Shown: piece by piece, positions 16,234 to 25,461 of the stretch
Numbering within the stretch: the stretch's first letter is position 1
Layout: each line of letters starts with the position of its first letter
Notes under the pieces: generated by a model
Told to the model about the DNA's origin: nothing
Database searches by the model: none
Seen by the model: the letters and a program-made list of their open reading frames with translations, nothing else
Assembly (NCBI GenBank): GCA_964419145.1
Contig: CAYQOM010000002.1
Span: 1 to 64,000 of the forward strand
Source: UBA2336 sp964419145
GTDB taxonomy: Bacteria; Bacteroidota; Bacteroidia; Cytophagales; Cyclobacteriaceae
DNA: 64,000 nucleotides
Direction: 5' to 3'
Program-made: the position numbers and the translations under genes

Positions 16234-17664
16234 GTGAGTCAAGCCACTGAAAACCTTTATCAATACGATGAAGAATTCCGAAATACCCTGGGCACGGTTG
16301 ATGAAAAAGGCAAGCGTGTTTGGGTGTATCCTAAAAAACCCGGTGGAACCTACCACCGGGCACGTATTGCGGTAACTATTGCATTGCTCGCCATATTTTT
16401 TGCCGGGCCTTTCATTAAGATTGGTGGTCAGCCATTTTTATTGCTCAATATTTTCGAACGCAGGTTTGTAATCCTGGGCCAGGCATTTTGGCCACAGGAT
16501 TTTTTTCTGCTGGCTGTAACGTTGATTACCTTCTTCGTCTTCATCATTCTGTTCACCGTTGTGTTTGGCCGGGTGTGGTGCGGATGGGCTTGCCCGCAAA
16601 CCTTATTTATGGAAATGGTTTTCCGAAAAATTGAATATTGGATTGAAGGTGATGCCAATCAGCAACGAAAATTAAACCAGGCACCGTGGTCGGGTGAGAA
16701 GATTTTCAAAAAGGGGCTGAAGCAGTTTATTTTTATTATCATTTCGATTGTCATTTCGCATACGGCAATGGCCTACTTAATTGGCATTGAGGAAGTAAAA
16801 GTAATTGTGTCGCAACCCCCAACCGAGAACATGGCTGGATTCATCGGGTTGGTGGCTTTTACCGGTATCTTCTATTTTGTTTTTGCCTGGTTTCGAGAGC
16901 AGGCTTGCGTAGCGGTTTGTCCGTATGGAAGATTGCAAGGCGTATTGCTGGACAAAAACTCAATAGTAGTAGCATACGATTGGCTTCGCGGTGAACCACG
17001 CGGTAAGCTGAAGAAGGGTATAGTAGACACAACCAAGGGTGATTGTGTGGATTGTAAGCTCTGTGTGCACGTTTGTCCTACCGGGATTGATATTCGCAAC
17101 GGCACACAACTGGATTGTGTAAACTGCACAGCCTGTATTGATGCATGTGATGAAGTGATGGTGAAAGTAGGTAAACCGAAAGGGTTGATCCGCTATGCTT
17201 CATACAACTCAATTAAAGAGGGTATAGCCAAACTCATGACGCCTCGCGTTATCGGGTACTCATTTGTGTTAATGGCCTTGCTTACTTTTTTGTCGTTTAT
17301 GCTGGCCACCCGTTCCGATGTGGAGACAACGATTCTGAAAGTTCCCGGTACGCTGTATCAACGTGCGGATGACGGAGCCATCACGAACCTGTACAATGTT
17401 GAATTTGTAAATAAAACATTTGAAGATATTATACTTGAAGTGAAGGCCGAATCACCTGAAGGCGCGTTGTTAAGTAAAGTGGGCGAGCAACAAGTGGTAG
17501 TTCCTGCCAGTGAAATGCTGAAGAGTGTTTACTTCATCAGAATTCCGGCTGAAAAAATTATAAACGCAAAAACAGTGGTGTTGGTTGGCGTTTATCGCGA
17601 TGGCGAACGGATCGAGACATTGAAAGTTAAATTTATTGGACCGGTTAAATCAGTCAGCAATTGA
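16234..17664 (+). CDS. ccoG: Cytochrome c oxidase accessory protein CcoG
   Basis: 476 residues, with a GTG start at 16234 behind GTAAAAAG. There are membrane helices at about 45-70, 85-110, 160-185, 195-215 and 340-360. A ferredoxin-type region at about 265-310 has CVDCKLCVHVCP and CVNCTACIDACDE, plus VWCGWACPQ and ACVAVCPYGR motifs. The C-terminal Ig-like domain (from about 370) is periplasmic. CcoG is a membrane Fe-S protein that reduces Cu(II) for cbb3 copper-site assembly. Lies 35 bp after ccoP. A hairpin overlaps its stop codon. Confidence 0.93.
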   Translation: MSQATENLYQYDEEFRNTLGTVDEKGKRVWVYPKKPGGTYHRARIAVTIALLAIFFAGPFIKIGGQPFLLLNIFERRFVILGQAFWPQDFFLLAVTLITFFVFIILFTVVFGRVWCGWACPQTLFMEMVFRKIEYWIEGDANQQRKLNQAPWSGEKIFKKGLKQFIFIIISIVISHTAMAYLIGIEEVKVIVSQPPTENMAGFIGLVAFTGIFYFVFAWFREQACVAVCPYGRLQGVLLDKNSIVVAYDWLRGEPRGKLKKGIVDTTKGDCVDCKLCVHVCPTGIDIRNGTQLDCVNCTACIDACDEVMVKVGKPKGLIRYASYNSIKEGIAKLMTPRVIGYSFVLMALLTFLSFMLATRSDVETTILKVPGTLYQRADDGAITNLYNVEFVNKTFEDIILEVKAESPEGALLSKVGEQQVVVPASEMLKSVYFIRIPAEKIINAKTVVLVGVYRDGERIETLKVKFIGPVKSVSN

Positions 17665-17698
17665 CAATTAACAGTTGACAATTTGTCAATTGCTTTTT
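17657..17698 (+). terminator. Terminator-like hairpin inside the cco operon
   Basis: GCAATTGACAA (17657-17667) pairs with TTGTCAATTGC (17683-17693) in an 11-bp perfect stem, followed by TTTTT (17694-17698). It overlaps the ccoG stop codon and precedes ccoH by about 50 bp. It could reduce expression of ccoH and tauE relative to the structural genes. A/T-rich stem, so efficiency is uncertain. Confidence 0.5.
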
Positions 17699-17746
17699 GT
17701 CAACTATTATTTTTTGAGTTTGAAAGGATAACTAAACAGTACAAAC

Positions 17747-18178
17747 ATGAATTGGGGAAAATGGATCGTTGTGGCTTTTGTTTTGTTTGCGGCCTTCATT
17801 GGTACCATGATTACCATCATGATGAAACAGGACATCGGGTTGGTGACGAAGAATTATTATGCTGAAGACCTTGCCTTTCAGGATCAACTGGAGCGTAAAC
17901 AAAATACCGAACAGCTCGAGTTGAAGCCCGAAGTGGTGATTGAGCAGAATCAGTTGTTGAAAGTGTATTTTCCTGCCGTAAGTTATGTGGAAGAAGGGGA
18001 AGTTAAGCTGATCCGTCCATCATCCGAAAAACTTGACCAACGGTTTACGTTACTTCCGTCTGCTGATTCGGTACAGGTGTTTAACCTCAATCCGCTTACC
18101 CCCGGACCATACCGGGTAAAGTTGTTTTGGAAAGCAGAAGGCAAAGAATTTTACCTGGAAAAATTGATTGTGATTTAA
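17747..18178 (+). CDS. ccoH: Oxidase assembly protein CcoH/FixH
   Basis: 143 residues: one N-terminal membrane helix (about 4-27, WIVVAFVLFAAFIGTMITIM) and a periplasmic beta-sandwich with the early family motif KNYYAEDLAFQDQLERKQN. The FixH family is required for cbb3 assembly. Its stop overlaps the start of the next gene (TAATG), so the two are translationally coupled. Confidence 0.88.
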   Translation: MNWGKWIVVAFVLFAAFIGTMITIMMKQDIGLVTKNYYAEDLAFQDQLERKQNTEQLELKPEVVIEQNQLLKVYFPAVSYVEEGEVKLIRPSSEKLDQRFTLLPSADSVQVFNLNPLTPGPYRVKLFWKAEGKEFYLEKLIVI

Positions 18179-18852
18179 TGTTGATAGCCGCGTTTATATT
18201 AGGGTTTACCGGTAGCCTGCATTGCATAGGCATGTGTGGCCCCATTGCCCTGATGGTAGGCGGCAAAGCGCAACAGCATGTATTGGTGTATCGGTTGTTG
18301 TACAATATAGGTAGAACACTTACTTACGTGGCGATGGGCGTTGTGGTGGGTTTGTTGGGAAAGATAATACAATGGGGTAGTGTGCAGGGAAAAATATCCA
18401 TAGGCGTGGGTGTAATGATTTTAATATTGCTTGCCATTCCTAAAGTACAGACCTACTTTTTGCCTTCGCTATCAAGAGTTGTTTTGCAGTTGAAGCAATC
18501 TTTCGGCAGGCAACTTCAATCCAAAAAGTTTTCAGCTGCTTTAGTAACAGGGATTTTCAATGGCTTTTTGCCTTGTGGTTTGGTGTATGCGGCCCTGGCC
18601 ATTGCCTTGGTGCAGGCTGATCTTTCAACCAGTGCGTTGGCGATGGCGTTGTTTGGGATGGGAACTATACCGGCCATGATCATGGCAGCTTATTCGTGGC
18701 AGATGATCAGGAAGGTAGTGCCGTGGTCGTTTCAGCGCATTCAAACCGTTATGTTGGTACTGGTAGCCGTGTTGATGATTTGGCGCGGCTTGTCATCCGA
18801 AACCCATTTGTTTCATAGTCACGGGCCGGATGTGATCTGTACCCCTAATTAA
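18178..18852 (+). CDS. Sulfite exporter TauE/SafE-family membrane protein linked to oxidase assembly
   Basis: 224 residues with about six membrane helices. The N-terminal GSLHCIGMCGPIALMVGG and the repeated GFLPCGLVYAALAIAL are hallmarks of the family often found in cco clusters, where it is thought to act in metal or thiol handling for cbb3 biogenesis. The frame is open further upstream, but the ATG at 18178 that overlaps the ccoH stop puts a membrane helix at the very N-terminus and is preferred. The His-rich end (ETHLFHSHGPD) might bind metal. It overlaps the convergent AraC gene by 8 bp. Confidence 0.85.
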   Translation: MLIAAFILGFTGSLHCIGMCGPIALMVGGKAQQHVLVYRLLYNIGRTLTYVAMGVVVGLLGKIIQWGSVQGKISIGVGVMILILLAIPKVQTYFLPSLSRVVLQLKQSFGRQLQSKKFSAALVTGIFNGFLPCGLVYAALAIALVQADLSTSALAMALFGMGTIPAMIMAAYSWQMIRKVVPWSFQRIQTVMLVLVAVLMIWRGLSSETHLFHSHGPDVICTPN

Positions 18853-19729
18853 CTTTTTGCATTAAGTATTTCTTAGGCGTTATCCCGAATTTCTTTCGGA
18901 AAGCCGCGATGAAATGACTGGGGTTTGTGTATCCGATCTGAAAGGCTACTTCATTCACTTTGTATTTTCCAGTATCCAGTAACACACGCGAATGGTCAAG
19001 TTTGTGATCCAGCAGGTAACCATAGACCGTGTTGCCATAAATTTCTTTAAAGCCTGCTTTTAGTTGGTACTCATTTAAAGCAACAGTTTTGGCAAGCATT
19101 TTTAAACTTGGCGGAGTATCCATGTTTTTGAGCAGATACTCCTTCGCATTTTTAATTTTACGAACCGTTTCTTCATCGTTCAGAAAAGGACAGGTTTCGG
19201 TGTTGGGTTTTTTCTCTGAGAAGTAGAGGCTTAGCAATTCAAAAACCTTCCCATGATAATAGAGTTCGCGCGCGCTTTCACTTAGCTGAATGGTAAACAA
19301 TTGGTTTAGCACAACTACCAAAGAGGCAGGAATATCGCGCTCATCGTAAAATTTTCGGTTTACATTTTCAGCTCTTAAAAAGGGAAGAGGCTCATGGGTA
19401 AAAAGCTCGTGCAAGCTTTTTAAGGGAATGAACAAGAAAACCATGCGGGCCCCAGGCGACAAGTAAAGGGTAAAGGGCACATCGCCCTCAGGGTTGTAGA
19501 AAAAGTAATTTTTTCCGCGTTGGATTTCACGGCTATAGTGCGGACCAAAGGCAAATCGGGCCGTTCCGTCAAGGCAAAAGTAAAATTGGATAATGCTTTT
19601 GTGCAGTGTACCCTCCAGTGCATATTCCTGCTCTTCCTTGTTTTGCGCCAGAATCAGCTTGATATCGTCTCGCCCGAACAGGCTTGTAAGCTGCCCGATA
19701 TGGGTATTTTCGTTTGTTAAAGTACTCAT
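18845..19729 (-). CDS. AraC-family transcriptional regulator
   Basis: 294 residues: an N-terminal sensor part (about 1-190) and a C-terminal pair of helix-turn-helices at about 195-292 (LKMLAKTVALNEYQLKAGFK, then VNEVAFQIGYTNPSHFIAAF and FRKKFGITPKKYL). Divergent from the heme receptor gene across 196 bp, so it probably controls that locus, as AraC-type regulators near TonB receptors often respond to the imported iron compound. A Crp/Fnr-type operator lies 26-37 bp upstream of its start. Confidence 0.9.
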   Translation of the reverse strand: MSTLTNENTHIGQLTSLFGRDDIKLILAQNKEEQEYALEGTLHKSIIQFYFCLDGTARFAFGPHYSREIQRGKNYFFYNPEGDVPFTLYLSPGARMVFLFIPLKSLHELFTHEPLPFLRAENVNRKFYDERDIPASLVVVLNQLFTIQLSESARELYYHGKVFELLSLYFSEKKPNTETCPFLNDEETVRKIKNAKEYLLKNMDTPPSLKMLAKTVALNEYQLKAGFKEIYGNTVYGYLLDHKLDHSRVLLDTGKYKVNEVAFQIGYTNPSHFIAAFRKKFGITPKKYLMQKVN

Positions 19730-19754
19730 CTAGTAAAGATATGATTTTAAAAAA

Positions 19755-19766
19755 TGACAATTATCA
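19755..19766. promoter_or_regulatory. Crp/Fnr-type operator in the AraC/heme-receptor divergent region
   Basis: TGACAATTATCA (TGAC-N4-ATCA), extended to ATGAC/ATCAT. In the AraC direction a -7-like TATCTTTA lies at 19741-19734, only 19.5 bp from the operator centre, which would suit repression. In the receptor direction the nearest -7-like box is TACTTTTA at 19859-19866, about 98 bp away. The target gene is therefore unresolved. Confidence 0.5.
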
Positions 19767-19925
19767 TGGTCAAAATTGATGTTAAATACCAACTATAGGA
19801 GCAAAAATACCAAATTTTGAATTCAAATACCGATCAGGCGCTGTCATGTTACTATTTATACTTTTAAAGGCATTTTTTGCTTGCTCCGAAGTTCATATTT
19901 GCGCGCACAAAATGGTTTGTGGCGT

Positions 19926-22163
19926 ATGAGATACATTTTTTTACTGTCCTGTTTTTTACTGTTATCAATTACGGTGGGTTATGCCCAGGTTGAGGTTATC
20001 CTTAACGATAAAACTACGGGCAAGCCTGTTGAGGGTGCTGTTGTTTTTGTAACTGTTGGTAAAAGTGATCCAGTAGGACAGGCTATTACGGATGAAGCCG
20101 GTAAATCGTGGATTAATCCGGCTAACTATCCCGTGCGGGTAAGTACTTCTCACGTAGGCTACATTCCTTCCCAAATAGATGTTGCCGGGCCGGGCAAAGT
20201 AGTAATCGCATTGGAGCCCAGTGCCACCGAACTGGCTGAGGTTGTTGTTACCGGTCAGTTTGAACCCCAGTCTGCACATCAATCTGTTTATCGTGTGCGA
20301 ACCATTTCTTCTGAGCGTATACAAGCTGTAGGTTCTACCCGCTTGCAGGATGTACTAAACACAGAACTGAACATTCGCTTTTCACAAGATCTTGCTCTGG
20401 GTGGATCCAACTTAAGCATGCAGGGGTTATCTGGTCAAAATGTAAAAGTATTGATAGATGGTGTGCCCATGATCGGTCGGCAGGGTACAGGTAACGAAGT
20501 AAACATCAACCAAATTAATGTTAATAGCATTGAACGTGTTGAGATTGTCGAAGGTCCTATGTCTGTTGTTTATGGAGCTGATGCGTTGGCCGGAGTAATC
20601 AACATCATTACCAAAAAACCTGAAAAAGAAAAGTGGAGTGCTAACGTTCGATTGCATGAAGAAACAGTAGGCAAGGAGTATGGATTAAGTCAGGGTATTC
20701 ATAATCAAAGTATTTCAATCGGGTATTCACGTAAATCCCTATACGCGCTGGTCGATGTTGCCCGCAATCATTTTGGCGGATGGCAGGGCAGTGCCGAAGG
20801 CCGTGATAAAGAATGGCATCCGAAAACCCAATGGTTGGGCAGTACAACTTTTGGAGTAAAGAAAGATGACTTTGATGTGTACTACCGGCTCGATTACCTG
20901 AACGAAAACATTTACAATCCCGGTTTATTCAGTGGCATTGAAGCGCTTGATCAGCGTTACATCACCAACCGGTTTATGCATCAGCTGCAGGGAAATGTGA
21001 AGTTGGGCGACCGCTGGCGCTATAACGGAGCGCTCTCATTTTCTGATTACAGCCGAAAAGTCCAGACCACAACAGTAAACCGGAATACCGGTGAAGAGTA
21101 CCTTGCTTTGGATCCGGACCTACAAGATCTCACCACATTCAAAGGATTGACCGCACGTGGAACGTTTCTCTTCAAGGCATCCGATCGGTTGTCGTTGCAA
21201 TCGGGTTATGATATAAATACGGAAAGCGGTAGTGGAGGGAGACTAAAAGAGGGGATATCTTCCATTGAAGATTACGCACTCTTTTTTTCTGCAGAGTTAA
21301 AGCCGACAAGATGGATGAGTGTACGCCCGGGTGTTCGGTTTGTGGAGAACTCAGCCTATGCCGCACCTCCCGCCATACCCTCCATAAACCTGAAGCTGGA
21401 ATGGGGAAATAGGAGTGAGCTCAGGCTTTCGTATGGAAGAGGTTTCCGTGCGCCATCCATCCGTGAGTTGTTTTTCAACTTCTTTGATGCCAGTCACTCC
21501 ATTGAGGGAAACCCGGAATTGGAAGCTGAGTTGTCGCATAGTTATAATTTGGCCTGGACAGTACGCTTACTGCAACAGGAAAGCGTTCAGCTGAGCAGTA
21601 CCGTAACCGGATTTTACAATAATGTTGACAACATGATTGGTTATGGTGTGAAACCGGGAAACACATCGATCACCACCTATATTAATGTAGACAAGTTTAA
21701 ATCGAAAGGGTTAACCTGGGTAAATACTCTGAAGCATAAAAACCTGGATGTTACAGCCGGCTTCGGTTATACCGGTAGGTATAATGAGTTGGCAGGTGAA
21801 CAGGAGCAAGGCACGGGATTTGTCTGGGCTCCTGAACTGAATTCCTCTATTACCTATTCACTTTCGCGCCTGCGTTCATCCATATCCATCTATTATAAGT
21901 ATACGGGTAAAACGCCATTCTACATTTTTGATGTGGATGGAACCGTTGGCCTGAATGAAGCGGAGGCTTTTCATTGGGCGGATATCAACCTGCAAAAAAG
22001 CCTATTCAAAAGAATTACCATCAATGGTGGAGTGCGAAATGCGTTTGATGTAACACGCATCACCAACGCTGCAGCCAATGGCGGGCCGATACATGGTGGC
22101 GGAACTTCCCAGCCTATTGGCTATGGACGGTCTTATTACCTCGGAATCACCTATAAACTTTAA
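19926..22163 (+). CDS. TonB-dependent outer-membrane receptor, probably for heme
   Basis: 745 residues from the ATG at 19926, which puts the signal peptide (RYIFLLSCFLLLSITVGYA) at the N-terminus; the frame is open 15 codons further up. A carboxypeptidase-regulatory-like domain (about 22-105) precedes the plug (about 115-225; VKVLIDGVPMIGRQG, VYGADALAGVINIITKK) and the 22-strand barrel. F507-R-A-P and N529-P-E-L with His524 between them match the FRAP/NPNL boxes and the conserved His of heme receptors such as HmuR. The next gene encodes a HmuY-type heme-binding lipoprotein, which strengthens the assignment. Confidence 0.88.
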   Translation: MRYIFLLSCFLLLSITVGYAQVEVILNDKTTGKPVEGAVVFVTVGKSDPVGQAITDEAGKSWINPANYPVRVSTSHVGYIPSQIDVAGPGKVVIALEPSATELAEVVVTGQFEPQSAHQSVYRVRTISSERIQAVGSTRLQDVLNTELNIRFSQDLALGGSNLSMQGLSGQNVKVLIDGVPMIGRQGTGNEVNINQINVNSIERVEIVEGPMSVVYGADALAGVINIITKKPEKEKWSANVRLHEETVGKEYGLSQGIHNQSISIGYSRKSLYALVDVARNHFGGWQGSAEGRDKEWHPKTQWLGSTTFGVKKDDFDVYYRLDYLNENIYNPGLFSGIEALDQRYITNRFMHQLQGNVKLGDRWRYNGALSFSDYSRKVQTTTVNRNTGEEYLALDPDLQDLTTFKGLTARGTFLFKASDRLSLQSGYDINTESGSGGRLKEGISSIEDYALFFSAELKPTRWMSVRPGVRFVENSAYAAPPAIPSINLKLEWGNRSELRLSYGRGFRAPSIRELFFNFFDASHSIEGNPELEAELSHSYNLAWTVRLLQQESVQLSSTVTGFYNNVDNMIGYGVKPGNTSITTYINVDKFKSKGLTWVNTLKHKNLDVTAGFGYTGRYNELAGEQEQGTGFVWAPELNSSITYSLSRLRSSISIYYKYTGKTPFYIFDVDGTVGLNEAEAFHWADINLQKSLFKRITINGGVRNAFDVTRITNAAANGGPIHGGGTSQPIGYGRSYYLGITYKL

Positions 22164-22197
22164 CCAGAACATTTTTAAACTGAATAATTGATTGAAT

Positions 22198-23610
22198 ATG
22201 AAGAAGAGTAGATTTTTTTTACAAATAGTTGTATTAAGTGCGCTGCTGGTTTCTTTTTTCTCATGTGAAGAAGACCCACAGTTACCCGATAATCTTGTTG
22301 CATTTGAATCCGCCCAACTTGGATTTAATGCTGATGAGAATGAGTTGAGCATAAACATCAGTCTTTCGCGTGCAGCTGCCGATCAGGGAAGCATTACCGT
22401 AAATTTTGAGGCCAATGAAATTGAGTATGGCGATGACTTCACCACCGCTCCAGCAGCAACAGGTAACTCCATCACGATACCTGTGACAGCCGGGGCTTCA
22501 CAGGTTTCCTTTACGGTATCAAAAGGTGAAAACGTGTTGTTGGATGGCGATGAATCCGTTACGTTTTCCATCAACAGTGTTGCCAATGGACTTGTAGTAG
22601 GTGAAACAACACAATTGGTTTTGAGTTTTGCTGAGATATTAGCTGAACAGGCCATCATGAATATCAACGGTGGTGGGCCAACCTATCCGAATAAAGTGTT
22701 TATTGATTTAAGTGCTAACCGCCAGACTGCCGTTGATCGTACATCGTGGGATTTAGGATTTTACATGGGAGAAGATTTTCGCGTCATCCTGAATTCATCC
22801 GTTACCATGATGGCACGTGCGTTGGACAAGACCGATTTAAATTCCGTTACGGCAGCCGATACTGTTGATTTTGATGATGTCATGATCGTGGGTGCCAATT
22901 CTTCCATTGAGGCGTTGGCATGGATTGATGACCCCGCAGGTGATCTGACAAAAACCGCTGTTGCTTCTATTTCGGCTACAGCTTCTGAGAATAAAGTTTA
23001 CATTGTTAACCGTGGAGCCTCCAATCCGCCAAGCGATCCTTCTCAACCCATTCCCTCACGGGGTTGGAAGAAGATTCGTATCGTTCGTAACGGAGATGGT
23101 TACACCCTCCAACATGCCGATATTGCCGCCACCACTTTTCAGGAAATTCAAATAACCAAGGAAAGTGATCTTAATTTCCGGTACATCAGCTTTGAAAATG
23201 GCGTGGTAACGGTAGAGCCGGCAAAAGAGCGTTGGGACATAGCATGGACTGGATTTACGAACTCAACCAATTTCGGTGGTGGTTTTATTCCATATTATTT
23301 CCAGGATATCATGCTCCAAAGCAGAAATGGGGTCGAAACCGCTGAACTGCTGATTACCAATGCCGGTACCTATGAAGAATTTGGAGAAGCGAACTTAACG
23401 GGTGTTACCTGGCTGACCACGCAAATTGGAATTGGCGCAAAATGGCGGTCGGGTGGTGGCCCGGGTTCTGCGCCTGCTGTACGTTCCGATCGTTTTTATC
23501 TGGTAAAAGATGTAGACGGGAATATTTATAAACTTCGTTTCACGGCATTAACACAAAACGGTGAACGTGGACGCCCGCAAATTGAATTTGCGTTGGTAAA
23601 GAAAGGTTAA
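22198..23610 (+). CDS. HmuY-family heme-binding lipoprotein with N-terminal Calx-beta-like domain
   Basis: 470 residues from the ATG at 22198 (a TTG two codons upstream is less likely). Signal peptide II with Cys23 (LVSFFSCEED) makes it a surface lipoprotein. Residues about 35-145 resemble a Calx-beta domain (ISLSRAAADQGSITVNFEA, LDGDESVTFSI). From about 150 the HmuY part begins (IDLSANRQTAVDRTSWDLGF, IVLNSSV-like strand, ERWDIAWTGFTN). HmuY captures heme and hands it to the TonB receptor encoded 34 bp upstream. The N-terminal extra domain makes it about twice the length of the Porphyromonas protein. Confidence 0.85.
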   Translation: MKKSRFFLQIVVLSALLVSFFSCEEDPQLPDNLVAFESAQLGFNADENELSINISLSRAAADQGSITVNFEANEIEYGDDFTTAPAATGNSITIPVTAGASQVSFTVSKGENVLLDGDESVTFSINSVANGLVVGETTQLVLSFAEILAEQAIMNINGGGPTYPNKVFIDLSANRQTAVDRTSWDLGFYMGEDFRVILNSSVTMMARALDKTDLNSVTAADTVDFDDVMIVGANSSIEALAWIDDPAGDLTKTAVASISATASENKVYIVNRGASNPPSDPSQPIPSRGWKKIRIVRNGDGYTLQHADIAATTFQEIQITKESDLNFRYISFENGVVTVEPAKERWDIAWTGFTNSTNFGGGFIPYYFQDIMLQSRNGVETAELLITNAGTYEEFGEANLTGVTWLTTQIGIGAKWRSGGGPGSAPAVRSDRFYLVKDVDGNIYKLRFTALTQNGERGRPQIEFALVKKG

Positions 23611-23624
23611 ACCATTTGTAACTA

Positions 23625-23672
23625 AACCCATCTCAAAATACAGGAGTAACAATCTATGTTTTGAGATGGGTT
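23625..23672 (+). terminator. Terminator hairpin after the heme operon
   Basis: AACCCATCTCAAAA (23625-23638) and TTTTGAGATGGGTT (23659-23672) form a perfect 14-bp stem with a 20-nt loop, followed by TCTATTATT. It closes the receptor/HmuY unit and separates it from the next gene. Confidence 0.7.
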
Positions 23673-23703
23673 CTATTATTAACATAAATTTTAACCAGAC
23701 GGG

Positions 23704-24399
23704 ATGATTGAATACATACCTATAATCACCACACTTTTCTCAGTTTATTTCCTGATTGTGATCTATAAACATTGGGAAAATAAGCGTACGATGTATCTGT
23801 TGTGGTGGACGTTGGGCGTTTTTACGTTTGGATTCGGTACGGCAACAGAAAGTATTAATGTGCTTTTCGGGTGGAGTGAAATAAATTTCAGGTTGTGGTA
23901 CATCAGCGGTGCATTGCTGGGTGGATTTCCATTGGCACAAGGTTCAGTCTATTTGCTGATGTCACAACGTTTTGCAATGCGTAGCGCATGGGTAGTTTTG
24001 GTTATCGTGGCAATAGCTTCTTGTTGCGTGATGCTTTCGCCTATTCAATTGCCAACTGGATTTGAAGGTACCCTTGCTGGTAAAGTCTTGTCATGGCAAT
24101 GGGTGCGCTATTTTTCACCCTTCATTAATCTTTACTCCTTTATTTTTCTTGTTGGTGGGGCATTTTATTCAGCGATACATTATGCGCGTCAGTCAGATAA
24201 GCAAAAGCGCTTTTTGGGAAACATTTTTATCGCAATAGGAGCCTTACTTCCGGGGATCGGGGGTTCGTTTACGCGTGCGGGATATGTAAACGTGTTATTT
24301 GTTACCGAGTTGATTGGCTTATTGTTGATCTATGCAGGATACCAGGTGATCAAACGCGACAAATCAGTTTCGATCCACACCGCTCAGGTAACGGCCTGA
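23704..24399 (+). CDS. Hypothetical seven-helix membrane protein
   Basis: 231 residues, nearly all hydrophobic segments (about 4-22, 33-52, 65-90, 97-115, 137-158, 172-195, 200-218) with a short polar tail. The spacing resembles a small 7TM sensor-like module, but no family is recognised. It ends one base before the stop of the convergent hybrid regulator gene. A link with that kinase/regulator pair is only positional. Confidence 0.7.
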   Translation: MIEYIPIITTLFSVYFLIVIYKHWENKRTMYLLWWTLGVFTFGFGTATESINVLFGWSEINFRLWYISGALLGGFPLAQGSVYLLMSQRFAMRSAWVVLVIVAIASCCVMLSPIQLPTGFEGTLAGKVLSWQWVRYFSPFINLYSFIFLVGGAFYSAIHYARQSDKQKRFLGNIFIAIGALLPGIGGSFTRAGYVNVLFVTELIGLLLIYAGYQVIKRDKSVSIHTAQVTA

Positions 24400-25461
24400 T
24401 CATCCCCTCGCCACATTCCACTTCACTACCTGTTCGAGTTTGTGTGGATGCAGTACGTTAATTTTTCCACCATCGATGGAAATAATGCCCTCTTCGCGGA
24501 AATCTGACAACACGCGTATAACCGATTCAGAAGCGGTGCCTACCATCTTAGCCAGGTCATCGCGTGAAATGGAGACTACATCTTTTTCCTTTAGTGTATG
24601 GATCTTTAGGAGTGCCTCAGCTGTACGCTGACGAACTGAGTTGTAGGCAAGGTTGAGTAGTTGGGCTTCTTTTTCAGCAATTTTTTTACACAGCATGGAA
24701 ACGAACGTGCGGGAAATTTCCGGATGGCCGTGCAGCAGGGTTAAAAAATCGTGACGGGGAATAACCGTTAGTTCACTGTCCTCCAACGCCATTGCTGATT
24801 CACCATAATTACTGTTTTCAAGAATGGCCTCGTAGCCGAAGAAATCACCTTCTTTATATAAGGATATGATCAGCTCTTTGCCATCGGCATTTGTACGGAA
24901 GGATTTCACGTTACCGGATTTTACAAAGTAAAGGTTGTTGGGCAACTCACCCTCCATGTATATACCGGTTTTCTTTTTATAGGTTTTTACTTTGCGGTCT
25001 TTGGCTAAATCGTTGAGGTTGAGTACGCGTTGTGCATCTTCAATAAATTCATCAAGCCCCGAAGCATTGGCAGCGTATTGTTTTTTTAACAGGCTGATTT
25101 TATTCAGGCGTGCTTCAACCGCGTTTAGCAAATCAGTATCATCAAAAGGTTTGGTCAGGTAGTCATCCGCGCCAAGCGTCATGCCTTTTCGGATATCCGC
25201 TTTTTCCGTTTTCGCGGTAAGGAAGATGAATGGAATGCTGGCCGTTTCAGGTTTTTTGCTGAGGATGTGCAGTACGCCATATCCATCCAGTTCGGGCATC
25301 ATGATGTCGCAGATGATCAAATCGGGTTTTTCTTTGCTGGCAAGCTCAACTCCGATTTTTCCGTTCTCGGCTGTATGCACATAGTAGTTGGCGAGCGATA
25401 AAATTTCTGCCGTGTTTTCGCGCACATCCGGGTTGTCTTCAATCAATAATATCTTTTTCAT
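24400..25461 (-). CDS. Hybrid response regulator: receiver domain fused to Crp/Fnr output
   Basis: 353 residues. The receiver domain (1-122) has acidic pocket residues IEDN, phospho-acceptor Asp52 (IICDIMMPELDG) and Lys104 (DYLTKPF). Residues about 145-260 form a cyclic-nucleotide-binding-like domain (MEGELPNNLYFVKSGNV, EGDFFGYEAIL). The winged helix at about 265-345 has recognition segment ASESVIRVLSDFREEG. The E-S-V-I-R signature matches that of the Crp/Fnr protein at 3095-3721. Overlaps the kinase gene by 4 bp, so the two form a two-component pair whose output should bind a Crp/Fnr-type operator. Combining phosphorylation with a Crp fold is unusual outside Bacteroidota. Confidence 0.9.
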   Translation of the reverse strand: MKKILLIEDNPDVRENTAEILSLANYYVHTAENGKIGVELASKEKPDLIICDIMMPELDGYGVLHILSKKPETASIPFIFLTAKTEKADIRKGMTLGADDYLTKPFDDTDLLNAVEARLNKISLLKKQYAANASGLDEFIEDAQRVLNLNDLAKDRKVKTYKKKTGIYMEGELPNNLYFVKSGNVKSFRTNADGKELIISLYKEGDFFGYEAILENSNYGESAMALEDSELTVIPRHDFLTLLHGHPEISRTFVSMLCKKIAEKEAQLLNLAYNSVRQRTAEALLKIHTLKEKDVVSISRDDLAKMVGTASESVIRVLSDFREEGIISIDGGKINVLHPHKLEQVVKWNVARG

